From the NCBI GenBank assembly GCA_019916065.1, contig CM034233.1, forward strand, positions 41,766,862 to 41,830,861: 64,000 bases of DNA, read 5' to 3'. The stretch is from Vitellaria paradoxa (lineage: Eukaryota; Streptophyta; Magnoliopsida; Ericales; Sapotaceae). Under the pieces are notes generated by a model, which worked only from the letters and a program-made list of their open reading frames with translations, did not search any database and was not told the DNA's origin. Numbering within the stretch: the first letter of the stretch is position 1; each line of letters opens with the position of its first letter. Below, piece after piece: positions 8,977-17,869 of this stretch. The position numbers and the translations under genes are program-made.

Positions 8977-11049
8977 ATGCACCCCCCCAGAAATCCTGTG
9001 AGCTGGAGGTCTGGCCAGCAGGTAGGATTAGTCAAGAAATCCTTCCAAGTCAATCATGTCACCATTGAAATAGTTGAAGATTTTAAGTTTAAAGGAAGAA
9101 CTAGATTCATAGAAAGAGGAAGTGGTTATGTGCGAGTTATCACTCTTTATGAAGAAGAACTTAGATGGCTCCAAAGTTTATGTTGGAAGAATCATGGCAT
9201 CAAGGGGAGGAAAAGACAGCTGGGCTGCATCAGAGGAGGTGCAAGAACACTGGTTTGCTCTTTAATTTCCGATGGATTAGGTAGAATGTTGGAACTCAGA
9301 TTATTTGCCCCTTATGGAAGGAGACTTCTTATGATTCCAGAATTATCCGAAGGGAAAGGTTGGTATTTTCTTGCAAATTTTTTAGATTCCTTCCTTCCTC
9401 AAAAACCTCTAGTATTCCCTGTTGTCCCAGGCAACTCTAGCTCATCCATGCCCCAAACTTTAGGCATGAGATTCAGGGATAGAACTTATCTACAGGCTGC
9501 TGCCATCCCTGGTTGGAATTCAATTAGTATTCGCAGCTCTTTTAATGAGCAGCACATTTTTGTCAACTTTAATGATGCTGTTTTGAGTAGCCATAAGATG
9601 AGCAGATGTCTGATAGGAAGTTTTGGAAGATTCAACTCTGCAAAGCCTGATTTTGCTAGAGTTCAATCCTGGGTTCTGAAAAATTGGAAGTTCCCTGGGG
9701 GAGTTTCTGTTAAAGAACTCGATGAAGATAGTTTCCTTTTTATTTTTCCATCTAAGCATATTGCTTCCCAAATTCTTAGGGATGATCATTTTATAGATGG
9801 GAGCAAGATTTTGCTTGATGTATGGCATAGTTGGAGCTGCTGTTTCAGAAGAGGAAGGAGGCCAAATTCAGTTTGGGTTAAGGTGGTTGGTCTGCCTATT
9901 TATCTCTGGAATCAGGGGGTTTTCCAGAGTATAGGTAATTTCTGTGGAGGTTATTTGGGTGTGGAAGATGGCTGGTGTGAATCCTCCAATTATAAATGGG
10001 TGAGAATAAAAGTAAAAGGAGATGGCAGATCAATTCCAGCTTCAGTTCCAGTTTCGGTAGGCAACTCCATTTATGACTGTCCAGTTTGGGTGGAAAGAAA
10101 GCCGTGGGTGGACTGGCTTGACTCTAACTCCATCAATGGAGGTCGCCGACCACTGGATGTTCAGCAGAAGGTGACGATTGATAATCCTGCTGGAGCAAAG
10201 TCTGCTCAGTTTCATGGAAATCGAAGAGTTGATAGATACTACAATTATGAGAAGCAGAAGGTTAAGAGACAGCCCAAGAAAGCTGAGAAAGTTCAATGGA
10301 TCAGAGTTGATGGCAATAAGAAGATTCCGAGGATTGGCTCTTCAAATTCTGAGAAACAAGATTCTTTTAACAAATTTAATATCCTCAGTAATTTGAATGA
10401 CTATGAGTTATCATCCAATGTACCTAGATTTAATGCTCCCTCTGAGGGCAATTATGAAGGTCGGCCCCAATCAGTGGAATTCATTGCAGATAATAAAAGA
10501 GGTTCTGAGGTGAGGGGAAGCTACAAAGAAATAACTAAACCTCCCAGCTCTGACAAGCTTTTCCTTTCCCCATTCTCAGCTAACCCTGATTGGGAAGCTG
10601 AGAGACAGGGAAATTTTTTGGAGATATTGGGAAGTAACGGTGCAGATGAAGACACAGTCCCTGAAAGTATGACACAGCCTATTGAATGCTCTCCTCTAAA
10701 CTGCTGCAATCCAGAAGATTGGAATCCTAAAACTTTACTGCTGGAAGACTGTGGTAAGGACCAAGAGAAAATATCCTCCTGGGTATTAAATAGAATGAAA
10801 TCCTTTAAAAAAGTTTTGGGTATCTCTAGTGAGGGTTTTGAAGATCAAATAATGGAATTGCTTCGGTCCATAGAAAAGAGTAGAGCATACCAGCAAAATA
10901 GTGAAAGCAGGAAGCAAAAAAGTAATTATAAAAAAGGTGCAAGAGAACTCAAAAATCTTCATTGTTCCATTTCATATGATAAAGATGCTCTGCAATCTTT
11001 ATGTGGAGAAGAAGAAGATAATGAACAACTAGCATTATGTTACCAATGA
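8977..11049 (+). CDS. LINE ORF1 protein (DUF4283, RNA-binding)
   Basis: 690-codon ORF. In plant L1 elements ORF1 is thought to coat the element RNA in the retrotransposition particle. A DUF4283-like region spans roughly residues 190-345: ...FARVQSWVLKNWKF, a hydrophobic core FLFIFPSKHIASQIL, then VWVKVVGLPIYLWN. The rest is polar, with a basic patch around residues 415-445 (RRVDRYYNYEKQKVKRQPKK), an acidic tail and no CCHC zinc knuckle that I can see. ATG 8977 is the first in frame after a TGA at 8956. The stop overlaps the start of ORF2 (ATGA at 11046-11049). No frameshift or stop is present, so it may still be functional. Confidence 0.88.
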   Translation: MHPPRNPVSWRSGQQVGLVKKSFQVNHVTIEIVEDFKFKGRTRFIERGSGYVRVITLYEEELRWLQSLCWKNHGIKGRKRQLGCIRGGARTLVCSLISDGLGRMLELRLFAPYGRRLLMIPELSEGKGWYFLANFLDSFLPQKPLVFPVVPGNSSSSMPQTLGMRFRDRTYLQAAAIPGWNSISIRSSFNEQHIFVNFNDAVLSSHKMSRCLIGSFGRFNSAKPDFARVQSWVLKNWKFPGGVSVKELDEDSFLFIFPSKHIASQILRDDHFIDGSKILLDVWHSWSCCFRRGRRPNSVWVKVVGLPIYLWNQGVFQSIGNFCGGYLGVEDGWCESSNYKWVRIKVKGDGRSIPASVPVSVGNSIYDCPVWVERKPWVDWLDSNSINGGRRPLDVQQKVTIDNPAGAKSAQFHGNRRVDRYYNYEKQKVKRQPKKAEKVQWIRVDGNKKIPRIGSSNSEKQDSFNKFNILSNLNDYELSSNVPRFNAPSEGNYEGRPQSVEFIADNKRGSEVRGSYKEITKPPSSDKLFLSPFSANPDWEAERQGNFLEILGSNGADEDTVPESMTQPIECSPLNCCNPEDWNPKTLLLEDCGKDQEKISSWVLNRMKSFKKVLGISSEGFEDQIMELLRSIEKSRAYQQNSESRKQKSNYKKGARELKNLHCSISYDKDALQSLCGEEEDNEQLALCYQ

Positions 11050-14000
11050 AGCCAAGAATTCTATGTTGGAATGTTAGAGGCTGTTGTGGGATGGAGAAAA
11101 GGGTTATAATCAAGTCCATTATTAAAAAGTGGAGACCTGATATTGTATGTTTGCTGGAAACAAAACTGAACATGGTTGATGCTTTGGTAGTGAGATCCTT
11201 GTGGGCGGGTGGTAGAACAAAGTGGGCAGCTCTTAACTCTTGTGGTGCATCCGGAGGAATCTTAATTATGTGGAATGCTAGCATGCTGTCTTTATTGGAA
11301 TCAGAGGCAGGTTCCTACTCTATTTCCTGCCTGTTTACTCAATTAGAGGATAATTTGAGTTGGTCTTTCACTGGTGTTTATGGACCAGTGGATGGCAGTC
11401 AAAAACATGAGTTCTTGGAGGAGGTTGGAGCTGCTGTTTTCTGCTGGAATGTTCCTTGGTGCATGGGTGGAGACTTCAACTTGATTAAAAGCATTGAGGA
11501 GAAATGGAATGGAAGGAAAAGAACCAGATACATGGAAATGTTCTCTGATTTCATAAATGATTTGGGTTGCATTGATTTACCTTTGGAAGGCTGTAAGTAT
11601 ACATGGAGCAACAGCATCAGCAAATCAAGAATTGATAGATTCCTTGTGTCCACCGAATGGGAAGATCTTTTCCCTGAGGTAGCTCAAAAAGCCCTGCCGA
11701 GAATAACCTCTGATCACTTCCCTATATTGCTGGATGGAGGAGCTTTAAAAGGGGGTCCAAAGCCTTTTAGGTTTGAAAATATGTGGTTGAAAGTTGAGAG
11801 GTTTAAAGAATTGGTAGCTGGTTGGTGGAAGAGTTACAATTTCTTTGGCACAGCTAGCTTCATCTTGGAGCAAAAGCTGAAACATCTTAAGGCTGACTTG
11901 AAGAGATGGAATATTGAAGTATTTGGAAGAATCGACAACCAGAAGCTGCAGCTTGAAAAGGACATCTCTAGTTTTGATGTGTTAGATGAGGAAGGAGGCT
12001 TATCTGACATGGATAGATACCACAGAGAAGGAAAGATCAAGGAATTGAATAAGTTGATCCAAATGGAGGAAATTAGTTGGAGACAAAAGTCTAGAGTTAC
12101 ATGGCTCAAGGAGGGGGATAGAAACACTAAATTCTTTCACAAAATGGCCTCTGCCAACAAAAGAAGGAATTGGATTGGTAGACTAAGGGTCAATGGGGAA
12201 ATCATCGAAGATCAAGGAACCATAAAGCATGAAATTTTGCATTTCTACCAGAATTTATTTTCTGAAACTGCTATGTGGAGACCTAAGTTAAATGGTATGG
12301 ATTTTTTTCAGCTCAGTAGAGCTGCGGCCGTGGATATGGAAAAGCCCTTCTCCGAGTATGAAATACACCAAGCTCTCATGGATCTTAATGGTGATAAAGC
12401 TCTAGGACCCCATGGTTGGACTCTAGCTTTCTTCCAGTTTTGCTGGTGCATTATTAAAGAAGAGATGCTGCAGTTCTTTGAGGAATTCCACCGATGCAGC
12501 AGGTTTGTCAAGAGCATAAACTCCACTTTTATTGCCTTGATTCCCAAGAAGAAAGGAGCTGTTGATATCAAAGATTTTAGGCCAATTAGCCTTGTGGGTG
12601 CTGTTTATAAGATCTTATCTAAAGTCCTTGCTCGCAGACTGCAGCCAGCACTTGACTTCTTGATCTCCCCTTCACAGAATGCATTTGTAAAAGGTAGGCA
12701 AATCCTTGATGCTGCTCTTATTGCTAATGAACTTCTGGATTTGAAAACTAAGAATAAGGAGGCTGGTATTGTATGTAAACTTGACATAGAGAAAGCCTTT
12801 GACCACGTCAATTGGAACCTTCTAATTTATCTACTGGACCGTATGGGTTTTGGGCGTAAATGGTGTAGATGGATCAGGTGGTGCATCTCTACTGTCAGAT
12901 TTTCTGTGTTGATCAATGGAACTCCGGAAGGCTTCTTTCCTTCTTCTAGAGGTCTTAGGCAAGGCGACTCCCTCTCACCTTTCCTATTTATATTGGTTAT
13001 GGAAGTTTTTAGCAGAATGTTGATGAATGTGGAAGCTGCTGGATTTCTTGATGGTTTCTCAGTTGGTAATTCTTCTGCATCTCCTCTCAGTATTACCCAT
13101 TTGCTATTCGCTGATGATTCCATCATTTTTTGTGGGGCTGATTTGCTGCAAATGGGTCACTTAAGATGCACCTTATTGGGATTTGAGGCTGTTATAGGCT
13201 TAAAAGTTAACCTTAACAAATCTGAAGTTCTACCTGTGGGTAACTTGGCAGATTTAAATGCTCTTGCTGGTTTTATGGGCTGTAAGAGTGGGTCACTCCC
13301 AACAACATACCTTGGCTTACCTCTTGGAGCATCCTACAGAGACAAAACCATTTGGGAACCTGTTTTGGAGAAGTGTAGAAGCAGACTTGCAAACTGGAAA
13401 CAAAAATATTTATCTACTGGAGCCAGGGTTACTTTGATAAAGAGTGTTCTTTCAAGCCTACAAACCTACTTCCTCTCTTTATTCACTGCACTAGCATCTA
13501 TCGTTAAAGAACTTGAGAAAATGGAAAGGGATTTTCTTTGGGGAAGGAGTTTGGAGGTCTATAAGCATTCCCTAGTGAGCTGGAAAGCAGTTTGTGAGTC
13601 CATAGCAGCAGGAGGTGTTGGCTTCAGAAATTTGAAGAGGAATAATGATGCTCTGTTCGGGAAGTGGCTTTGGAGATACTCAAAGGAAGATAATAGCCTT
13701 TGGAAGAAACTGATCACCTTAAAGTATGGGGATGATACAGGTGGTTGGATCTCAGCTCCTGTCTCAACTCCTTATAAATCTGGTATTTGGAAAGGCATTC
13801 GACGTTTGTGGCAGGATTTCAGATGTCGAATCTCTCGGCAAATTGGTAAGGGTACCAGAATCTCCTTTTGGAATCATGATTGGATTGGCTCTGGTTGTCT
13901 CTCGGTTATATTTCCAGATCTTTATGATATTGCAGTCAACAAGAATGCCATGGTCTCCGACTACTATAATGTCTCGGGAAATCTTGGAAGTTGGTCACTG

Positions 14001-14678
14001 TTGTTACGCAGAAACGTAAATGATTGGGAGCTTGACAGCCTTCTTCAACTTCTTGATATGCTTAACTCGGTCCAGTTAAAAGATGTGGATGACTCTCTTA
14101 ATTGGAATCTCTCCAAAGATAATGTTTTCTCTGTCAAATCCTTTTACGACTCACTTCTCAACAGTCGGCAGGATTCCTTTCCATGGAAGAAAATATGGAA
14201 AGTTAATATCCCCACTCGAGTGTCATTCTTCTCTTGGTGCGCAATTAAGGGTAAGATATTGACTTTGGATAATCTTCAACACCGAGGTTACAAACTAGCT
14301 AACAGATGTCCCATGTGCCACAAGATGGAGGAATCAATCCCTCATCTATTACTTCATTGTTCTTGGACTGCTGACCTTTGGAGTTTTATTCTCAATTGTT
14401 TTGGAGTTCATATGTGTTTCCCGCGAAACCTTGATGAATTTTTTTGGATGTGGTGGGAGCAAAACATGGTTAAAAGGAGAAAAGACATATGGAATATGGT
14501 TCCTTATTGCTTGTTTTGGTTAGTTTGGAAAGAACGCAACAGAAGGATTTTTGAAGATGACGAGAGGACTGTTTCGACGATAAAAAGCATTTTTTTCTCT
14601 TGTTTATTTGTTTGGGTTAAAGAGGGGAGTATGATTGATCTTTGTTCTCTCATGAACTTCCTAGATTCTTTGAGATGA
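11037..14678 (+). CDS. LINE ORF2: endonuclease, reverse transcriptase, zf-RVT
   Basis: 1213-codon ORF (1210 from Met4 at 11046, whose ATG overlaps the ORF1 stop as ATGA). It nicks target DNA and reverse-transcribes the element. The APE-type endonuclease is at about residues 1-235: WNVRG, LLETK, GVYGP, GGDFN, SRIDRF and SDHFPI. The RT is at about 430-760: FIALIPKK, DFRPISL, KLDIEKAFD, LRQGDSLSPFLF and the catalytic FADD. The C-terminal zinc finger (zf-RVT) is at about 1020-1110: CPMCHK...HLLLHC. All catalytic signatures are intact. One oddity is that the usually conserved KAPGPDGF reads KALGPHGW. No stop or frameshift. Confidence 0.93.
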   Translation: MLPMKPRILCWNVRGCCGMEKRVIIKSIIKKWRPDIVCLLETKLNMVDALVVRSLWAGGRTKWAALNSCGASGGILIMWNASMLSLLESEAGSYSISCLFTQLEDNLSWSFTGVYGPVDGSQKHEFLEEVGAAVFCWNVPWCMGGDFNLIKSIEEKWNGRKRTRYMEMFSDFINDLGCIDLPLEGCKYTWSNSISKSRIDRFLVSTEWEDLFPEVAQKALPRITSDHFPILLDGGALKGGPKPFRFENMWLKVERFKELVAGWWKSYNFFGTASFILEQKLKHLKADLKRWNIEVFGRIDNQKLQLEKDISSFDVLDEEGGLSDMDRYHREGKIKELNKLIQMEEISWRQKSRVTWLKEGDRNTKFFHKMASANKRRNWIGRLRVNGEIIEDQGTIKHEILHFYQNLFSETAMWRPKLNGMDFFQLSRAAAVDMEKPFSEYEIHQALMDLNGDKALGPHGWTLAFFQFCWCIIKEEMLQFFEEFHRCSRFVKSINSTFIALIPKKKGAVDIKDFRPISLVGAVYKILSKVLARRLQPALDFLISPSQNAFVKGRQILDAALIANELLDLKTKNKEAGIVCKLDIEKAFDHVNWNLLIYLLDRMGFGRKWCRWIRWCISTVRFSVLINGTPEGFFPSSRGLRQGDSLSPFLFILVMEVFSRMLMNVEAAGFLDGFSVGNSSASPLSITHLLFADDSIIFCGADLLQMGHLRCTLLGFEAVIGLKVNLNKSEVLPVGNLADLNALAGFMGCKSGSLPTTYLGLPLGASYRDKTIWEPVLEKCRSRLANWKQKYLSTGARVTLIKSVLSSLQTYFLSLFTALASIVKELEKMERDFLWGRSLEVYKHSLVSWKAVCESIAAGGVGFRNLKRNNDALFGKWLWRYSKEDNSLWKKLITLKYGDDTGGWISAPVSTPYKSGIWKGIRRLWQDFRCRISRQIGKGTRISFWNHDWIGSGCLSVIFPDLYDIAVNKNAMVSDYYNVSGNLGSWSLLLRRNVNDWELDSLLQLLDMLNSVQLKDVDDSLNWNLSKDNVFSVKSFYDSLLNSRQDSFPWKKIWKVNIPTRVSFFSWCAIKGKILTLDNLQHRGYKLANRCPMCHKMEESIPHLLLHCSWTADLWSFILNCFGVHMCFPRNLDEFFWMWWEQNMVKRRKDIWNMVPYCLFWLVWKERNRRIFEDDERTVSTIKSIFFSCLFVWVKEGSMIDLCSLMNFLDSLR
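11046..11049 (+). promoter_or_regulatory. AUGA stop-start overlap between LINE ORF1 and ORF2
   Basis: The TGA stop of ORF1 (11047-11049) overlaps ATG 11046 of ORF2 in the context CAATGAAG. Such overlaps favour termination-reinitiation for ORF2 translation (inference). The older LINE on the minus strand has the same CAATGAA arrangement at 34311-34315. Confidence 0.6.
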
Positions 14679-14786
14679 TTTTAGGAATGGGTTGAATGTA
14701 CCAAAGTTATGTTTTGTTAGCATCCTTTCGATGCTAATTAATACTTCATATTCGTAATAATATCTTACTTATCATTTTCAAAAAAA

Positions 14787-14801
14787 AATTTAGTGACAAA
14801 A
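14787..14801 (+). repeat. LINE target-site duplication, right copy
   Basis: Identical to 8878-8892 (AATTTAGTGACAAAA). The first two A residues are ambiguous with the poly(A) tract. Confidence 0.9.
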
Positions 14802-15193
14802 TATAATAGTGTCACTGGCAATGATTTTTGTGACAATGTAATCACTTGTCACTGTTAAACACTTTTAGTGAGAAGATATATTTTTTAATTTTGGAAAAAT
14901 AGAAAAAATTTATAGTGACAACTTTATAGGATTTTGTGACAAGATTTTATGTTACTAAATATATTAATTAGTGACGGGTTTAGTTGTCACAAAAAGTAAT
15001 TTTTTTTTTGTGACAACATGCACTTGTCACTGAAAGTTAAGTTTTAGTGACAATGACAAATTGTCGTCACATTAGGTTTTAGCAATGGGATTATAAGCGA
15101 CAACGTTCAGTCGTCATTGATATCGTCACTAAAAAGTTTTTGTGACAAGCACCAAATTTTCAATGACAAATTTTGTTGTCACTATAAACACAT
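14802..15193. repeat. Right subterminal repeats of the CACTA, terminal block
   Basis: About a dozen AGTGACAA / TTGTCACT motifs in both orientations up to the terminal repeat. In CACTA elements such arrays bind the element-encoded TNPA-like protein. Confidence 0.85.
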
Positions 15194-15205
15194 TTTCTTG
15201 TAGTG
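15194..15205 (-). repeat. CACTA right terminal inverted repeat
   Basis: TTTCTTGTAGTG, the reverse complement of CACTACAAGAAA. TSD ACT follows at 15206-15208. Confidence 0.95.
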
Positions 15206-15208
15206 ACT

Positions 15209-15573
15209 TGAGCAAAATCATCAGGTGTGACTGTAATCTCAACCCCCTAGACCTAGCTAATGATTCTTTCTCTACCCTTTCTCCTGATGATGGAACCTTC
15301 TCTAATGTTGGCAAAGAACTCCTTAACTATGTCAACTATACAATAGGCATGGAACCTAGCAATATAGAGCCACTGCCGCCCCTCAAAATTCTACTCTAAC
15401 ATAAACTCCTCACGCCTAAATTGGTCTATTTGCCAGAAATGTTCTATTACCACCGGTTTATTTCCCCAAGTCTCATCATACTTACGCTCAGCGTCTTCCC
15501 TCCAGAATCGGTTTCTGTTAAAGGAACAGGACCCTAGTTGTCTATTTGCATTTCTTTAGACTCGTGGAGCCAT
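15209..15573 (-). pseudogene. Athila A third ORF (PF20167-like), proximal part
   Basis: Starts at ATG 15573 (MAPRV, then a stop and RNANRQLGSCSF). It continues through FWREDAERKYDETW, EHFWQIDQFRREEFMLE, WLYIARFHAYCIVDIVKEFFANIREG and VTPDDFAQV at the CACTA junction. The pattern W..I.RF...C..V.EF(F/Y)AN is typical of the PF20167 'putative plant transposon protein' family as I recall it. Several stops and frameshifts make it a pseudogene. It continues at 791 and below after the CACTA. It is read in the same direction as, and downstream of, the Athila A pol region. Confidence 0.6.
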
Positions 15574-15661
15574 GGTAGCTACAAAAACACAAGTTCAGTG
15601 GCCCACTTCTATTAATAAAAATGTAAATTGAAACCAAAGTGAATGTTTTCAATGGAGATAG

Positions 15662-15736
15662 TCTAGGTGGCCATACAACATCCACCATGAAGGGGTTCAT
15701 TTGATAATCTAGGTGGCCATACAACATCCACCATGG
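15662..15736 (-). repeat. Two direct copies of TCTAGGTGGCCATACAACAT...
   Basis: Two near-identical 29-bp copies at 15662-15690 and 15708-15736, period 46 bp, on the strand shown. A related pair lies at the end of the window in element E (63919-64000). Confidence 0.8.
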
Positions 15737-16302
15737 ATGGATCCATTTGCACAAGAAAACAAATTGAACAAGAAATTCTGAACACAAGTTGAAAAAGAAG
15801 ACTTTTTAAAATTGATAAATCAAAAACAAACCAAAGTCTTGGGGTTTAGTGAACCCACGGGCCCCATTGTTGACCTACAGTGAAGAGGATGTTGGGGTGT
15901 GAAGAAATTCACTCAAAATGAGCAATTTCCTTCTACCCGTTGTTTAAAATCCAAATTAGGACTCAAACTTGAAAGAAATTTGGAACCCTTGAGGCTATTG
16001 AGCTTGGGTTCAAAGAAAAGTGGAAAAATGGTGACCTAAGGCTTGAAATGGAGAAGAAGCTTACCTTAGCTGATTAGATGAGAAGATTGGAGTGAAATGT
16101 TGTTAAACAAGCTTTGGGGAGGCCTAAACTTGAAGAAATCCACAAATATGTGAAGAGAGATTGAGAAAGGATGGCGTTGAATGGGAAAAAATGAAGTTTC
16201 GAATGGCTGGATAACCCTTTCAAAGAGTTGCAGGGTCTAGACCACCCGTGGATAGTCTGGACCACAGAATGGTCACTTCCACTTTTTCCCTCAACAAGCA
16301 CA

Positions 16303-16320
16303 CTGTGGTCCGGACCACAG
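16303..16320. repeat. Perfect 18-bp palindrome CTGTGGTCCGGACCACAG
   Basis: Self-complementary 18 bp in the leader upstream of the Athila A third ORF. Related half-sites occur near 22051, 27321, 56277, 56343, 63341 and 63417. Confidence 0.85.
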
Positions 16321-16497
16321 AATTGGATACTTGAAAACTGTTTTTATTGTACTTTAAAAAATCGAAAAAGAATTAAACTCACGATTAAAAACCTAAAACA
16401 AGGTAAAGATTAAAATCTACCCTAGCCCTAAATATGGTACAATTACAACACTATACTAATCCCGGATTACTCGTAGGGTGGAGGATCTAGAAGATCT

Positions 16498-17869
16498 CAT
16501 GATTCAACCAAACCAACGAAGTTTTCTAGATAGGGTTTAAGTCTATGCCCATTAACTTTAAATCAATTCCTATTTTTCAGATTTTCTATTTCAATAGCCC
16601 CATGTTCAGAAACGTGTTTCACGATAAATGGGCCAGACCACTTAGATTGCAATTTACTAGGAAATAGATGAAGTCGTGATCAATAAAGAAGTACTTTTTG
16701 ACCCTCATGAAAGGAATGTCTCGAAATATGTTAGTCATGTACTTTCTTCATCTTTTCCTTGTAAATTTGAGCATTTTCATAGGCATCATTTCTTAATTCC
16801 TTCATTTCTACAATCTAAAGTTTACGGTGAAGCCTAACCTCATCGATATTCGTGTTGAATTGTTCAATGGCCCAATATGCCTTATATTCTAATTTAACAG
16901 GTAAATGGCATGGCTTCCCATAAACTAATCGATATGGTGACATCCCTAAGGTTGTTTTATAAGCCGTACGATATGCCCATAGAGAGTCAACCAATCATAG
17001 TGACCAATCCTTGCGATTATGGTTAACTGTTTTCTTAAGGATTTGTTTTATCTCCCTATTTGCAAGTTCTACTTAGCCACTTGTCTATGGGTGGTAAGAT
17101 GTACCAACTTTATGAACTACACCATATTTGAGTAATAGTGTTCCCACAGGACGATTGCAGAAATATTTTTCTCCGTCTCTAATAATTGATCTAGTCACTC
17201 CAAAATGCGAGAATATATTCTCGTGGAGGAATTTAGCATGACTTTATAATCATTAGTTCTAGCGGCAATTGCTTCAACCCATTTAGAAACATAGTCAACC
17301 CCAACTAAGATATATTCATACCCTCGTGAAATTAGGAAGGGAACCATGAAATCTATTTCCTAGCAATCAAAGACCTCTAGAACAAGAGTAGGGGATTGGG
17401 GCATCATGCTTCTATGTGTTAAACTCCCCAAGCGTTGGCATCTATCACATGTGGTGCAAAAATGATGCGCATCTTTAAACAATGACGGCCAATAGAATCC
17501 ACATTGAAGGATTTTCGCAGCTGTTTTGTTTATGATAAAATGACCTCCACAAGCTTGAGTGTGGCAAAACTCAAGTATACTGGGAACTTCCCACTCAGGG
17601 ATACAATGTCTAATCACTTGGTCAGGGCAATTCTTGAATAAGTAGGGATCACCCCAAAAGAAAACTCTAACATTACGTAAGAATTTCTTTCTATCCTTAT
17701 AGCTCCATTCATTTAGGATTTGTCCTGTCACTAAGTAATTAGCAATATCAGCATACCAAGGAGGGTTGGAGGTTGTTATTACTTCTATGTTAAACAGTTG
17801 TTCTTCTGGGAAGCTATCATTTATTTGAGTTCCATCATGGGGGTAAGCTTTTACCGGTAAACGTGACAA
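16498..17869 (-). pseudogene. Athila A integrase region
   Basis: Minus strand. The N-terminal zinc-binding region is at about 17430-17570 (EFCHTQACGGHF...CTTCDRCQ). Upstream is the RNase H-to-integrase linker ([27 protein letters not shown]). The core starts at EVFDC*EIDF, where a conserved Trp codon is TAG (about 17360), and contains [10 protein letters not shown]. It then degenerates with several frameshifts. The C-terminal end [18 protein letters not shown] is still readable, with a stop at about 16498. Non-functional. Confidence 0.85.

Larger units (their letters stand above)
8893..14786 (+). mobile_element. Full-length L1-type LINE with both ORFs open
   Basis: Flanked by a perfect 15-bp TSD (8878-8892, 14787-14801) and ending in a short A-tract (about 14780-14788). 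The 5' leader is only about 84 bp and contains one very short upstream ORF (ATG at 8942). ORF1 (690 aa) and ORF2 (up to 1213 aa) are uninterrupted, unlike every other retroelement in the window. It was inserted into the right subterminal repeats of the CACTA, so it is younger than that transposon. Confidence 0.95.
795..15205. mobile_element. CACTA (En/Spm) transposon, non-autonomous, with nested insertions
   Basis: The termini are CACTACAAGAAA at 795-806 and its exact reverse complement at 15194-15205. They are flanked by the 3-bp TSD ACT (792-794 and 15206-15208), the hallmark of CACTA elements. Both ends carry many subterminal copies of AGTGACAA / TTGTCACT motifs. The element spans 14.4 kb, or about 8.5 kb without the LINE at 8893-14786. 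No TNP2-type transposase could be recognised, so it is probably non-autonomous. The interior holds AT-rich sequence, an inverted-repeat cluster, an RTE tail and two host-gene fragments. It sits inside the third ORF of Athila A, so it is younger than that retrotransposon. Confidence 0.93.
15574..16497 (-). other. Athila A leader between pol and third ORF
   Basis: About 0.9 kb non-coding on the minus strand between the pol stop and the ATG at 15573. It holds a perfect palindrome (16303-16320), a second diverged pair of GGTC/GACC half-sites (16229-16264) and two direct copies of a 29-bp motif (15662-15736). The homologous region of element E begins at 63173, and the order of landmarks is the same. 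Confidence 0.6.
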
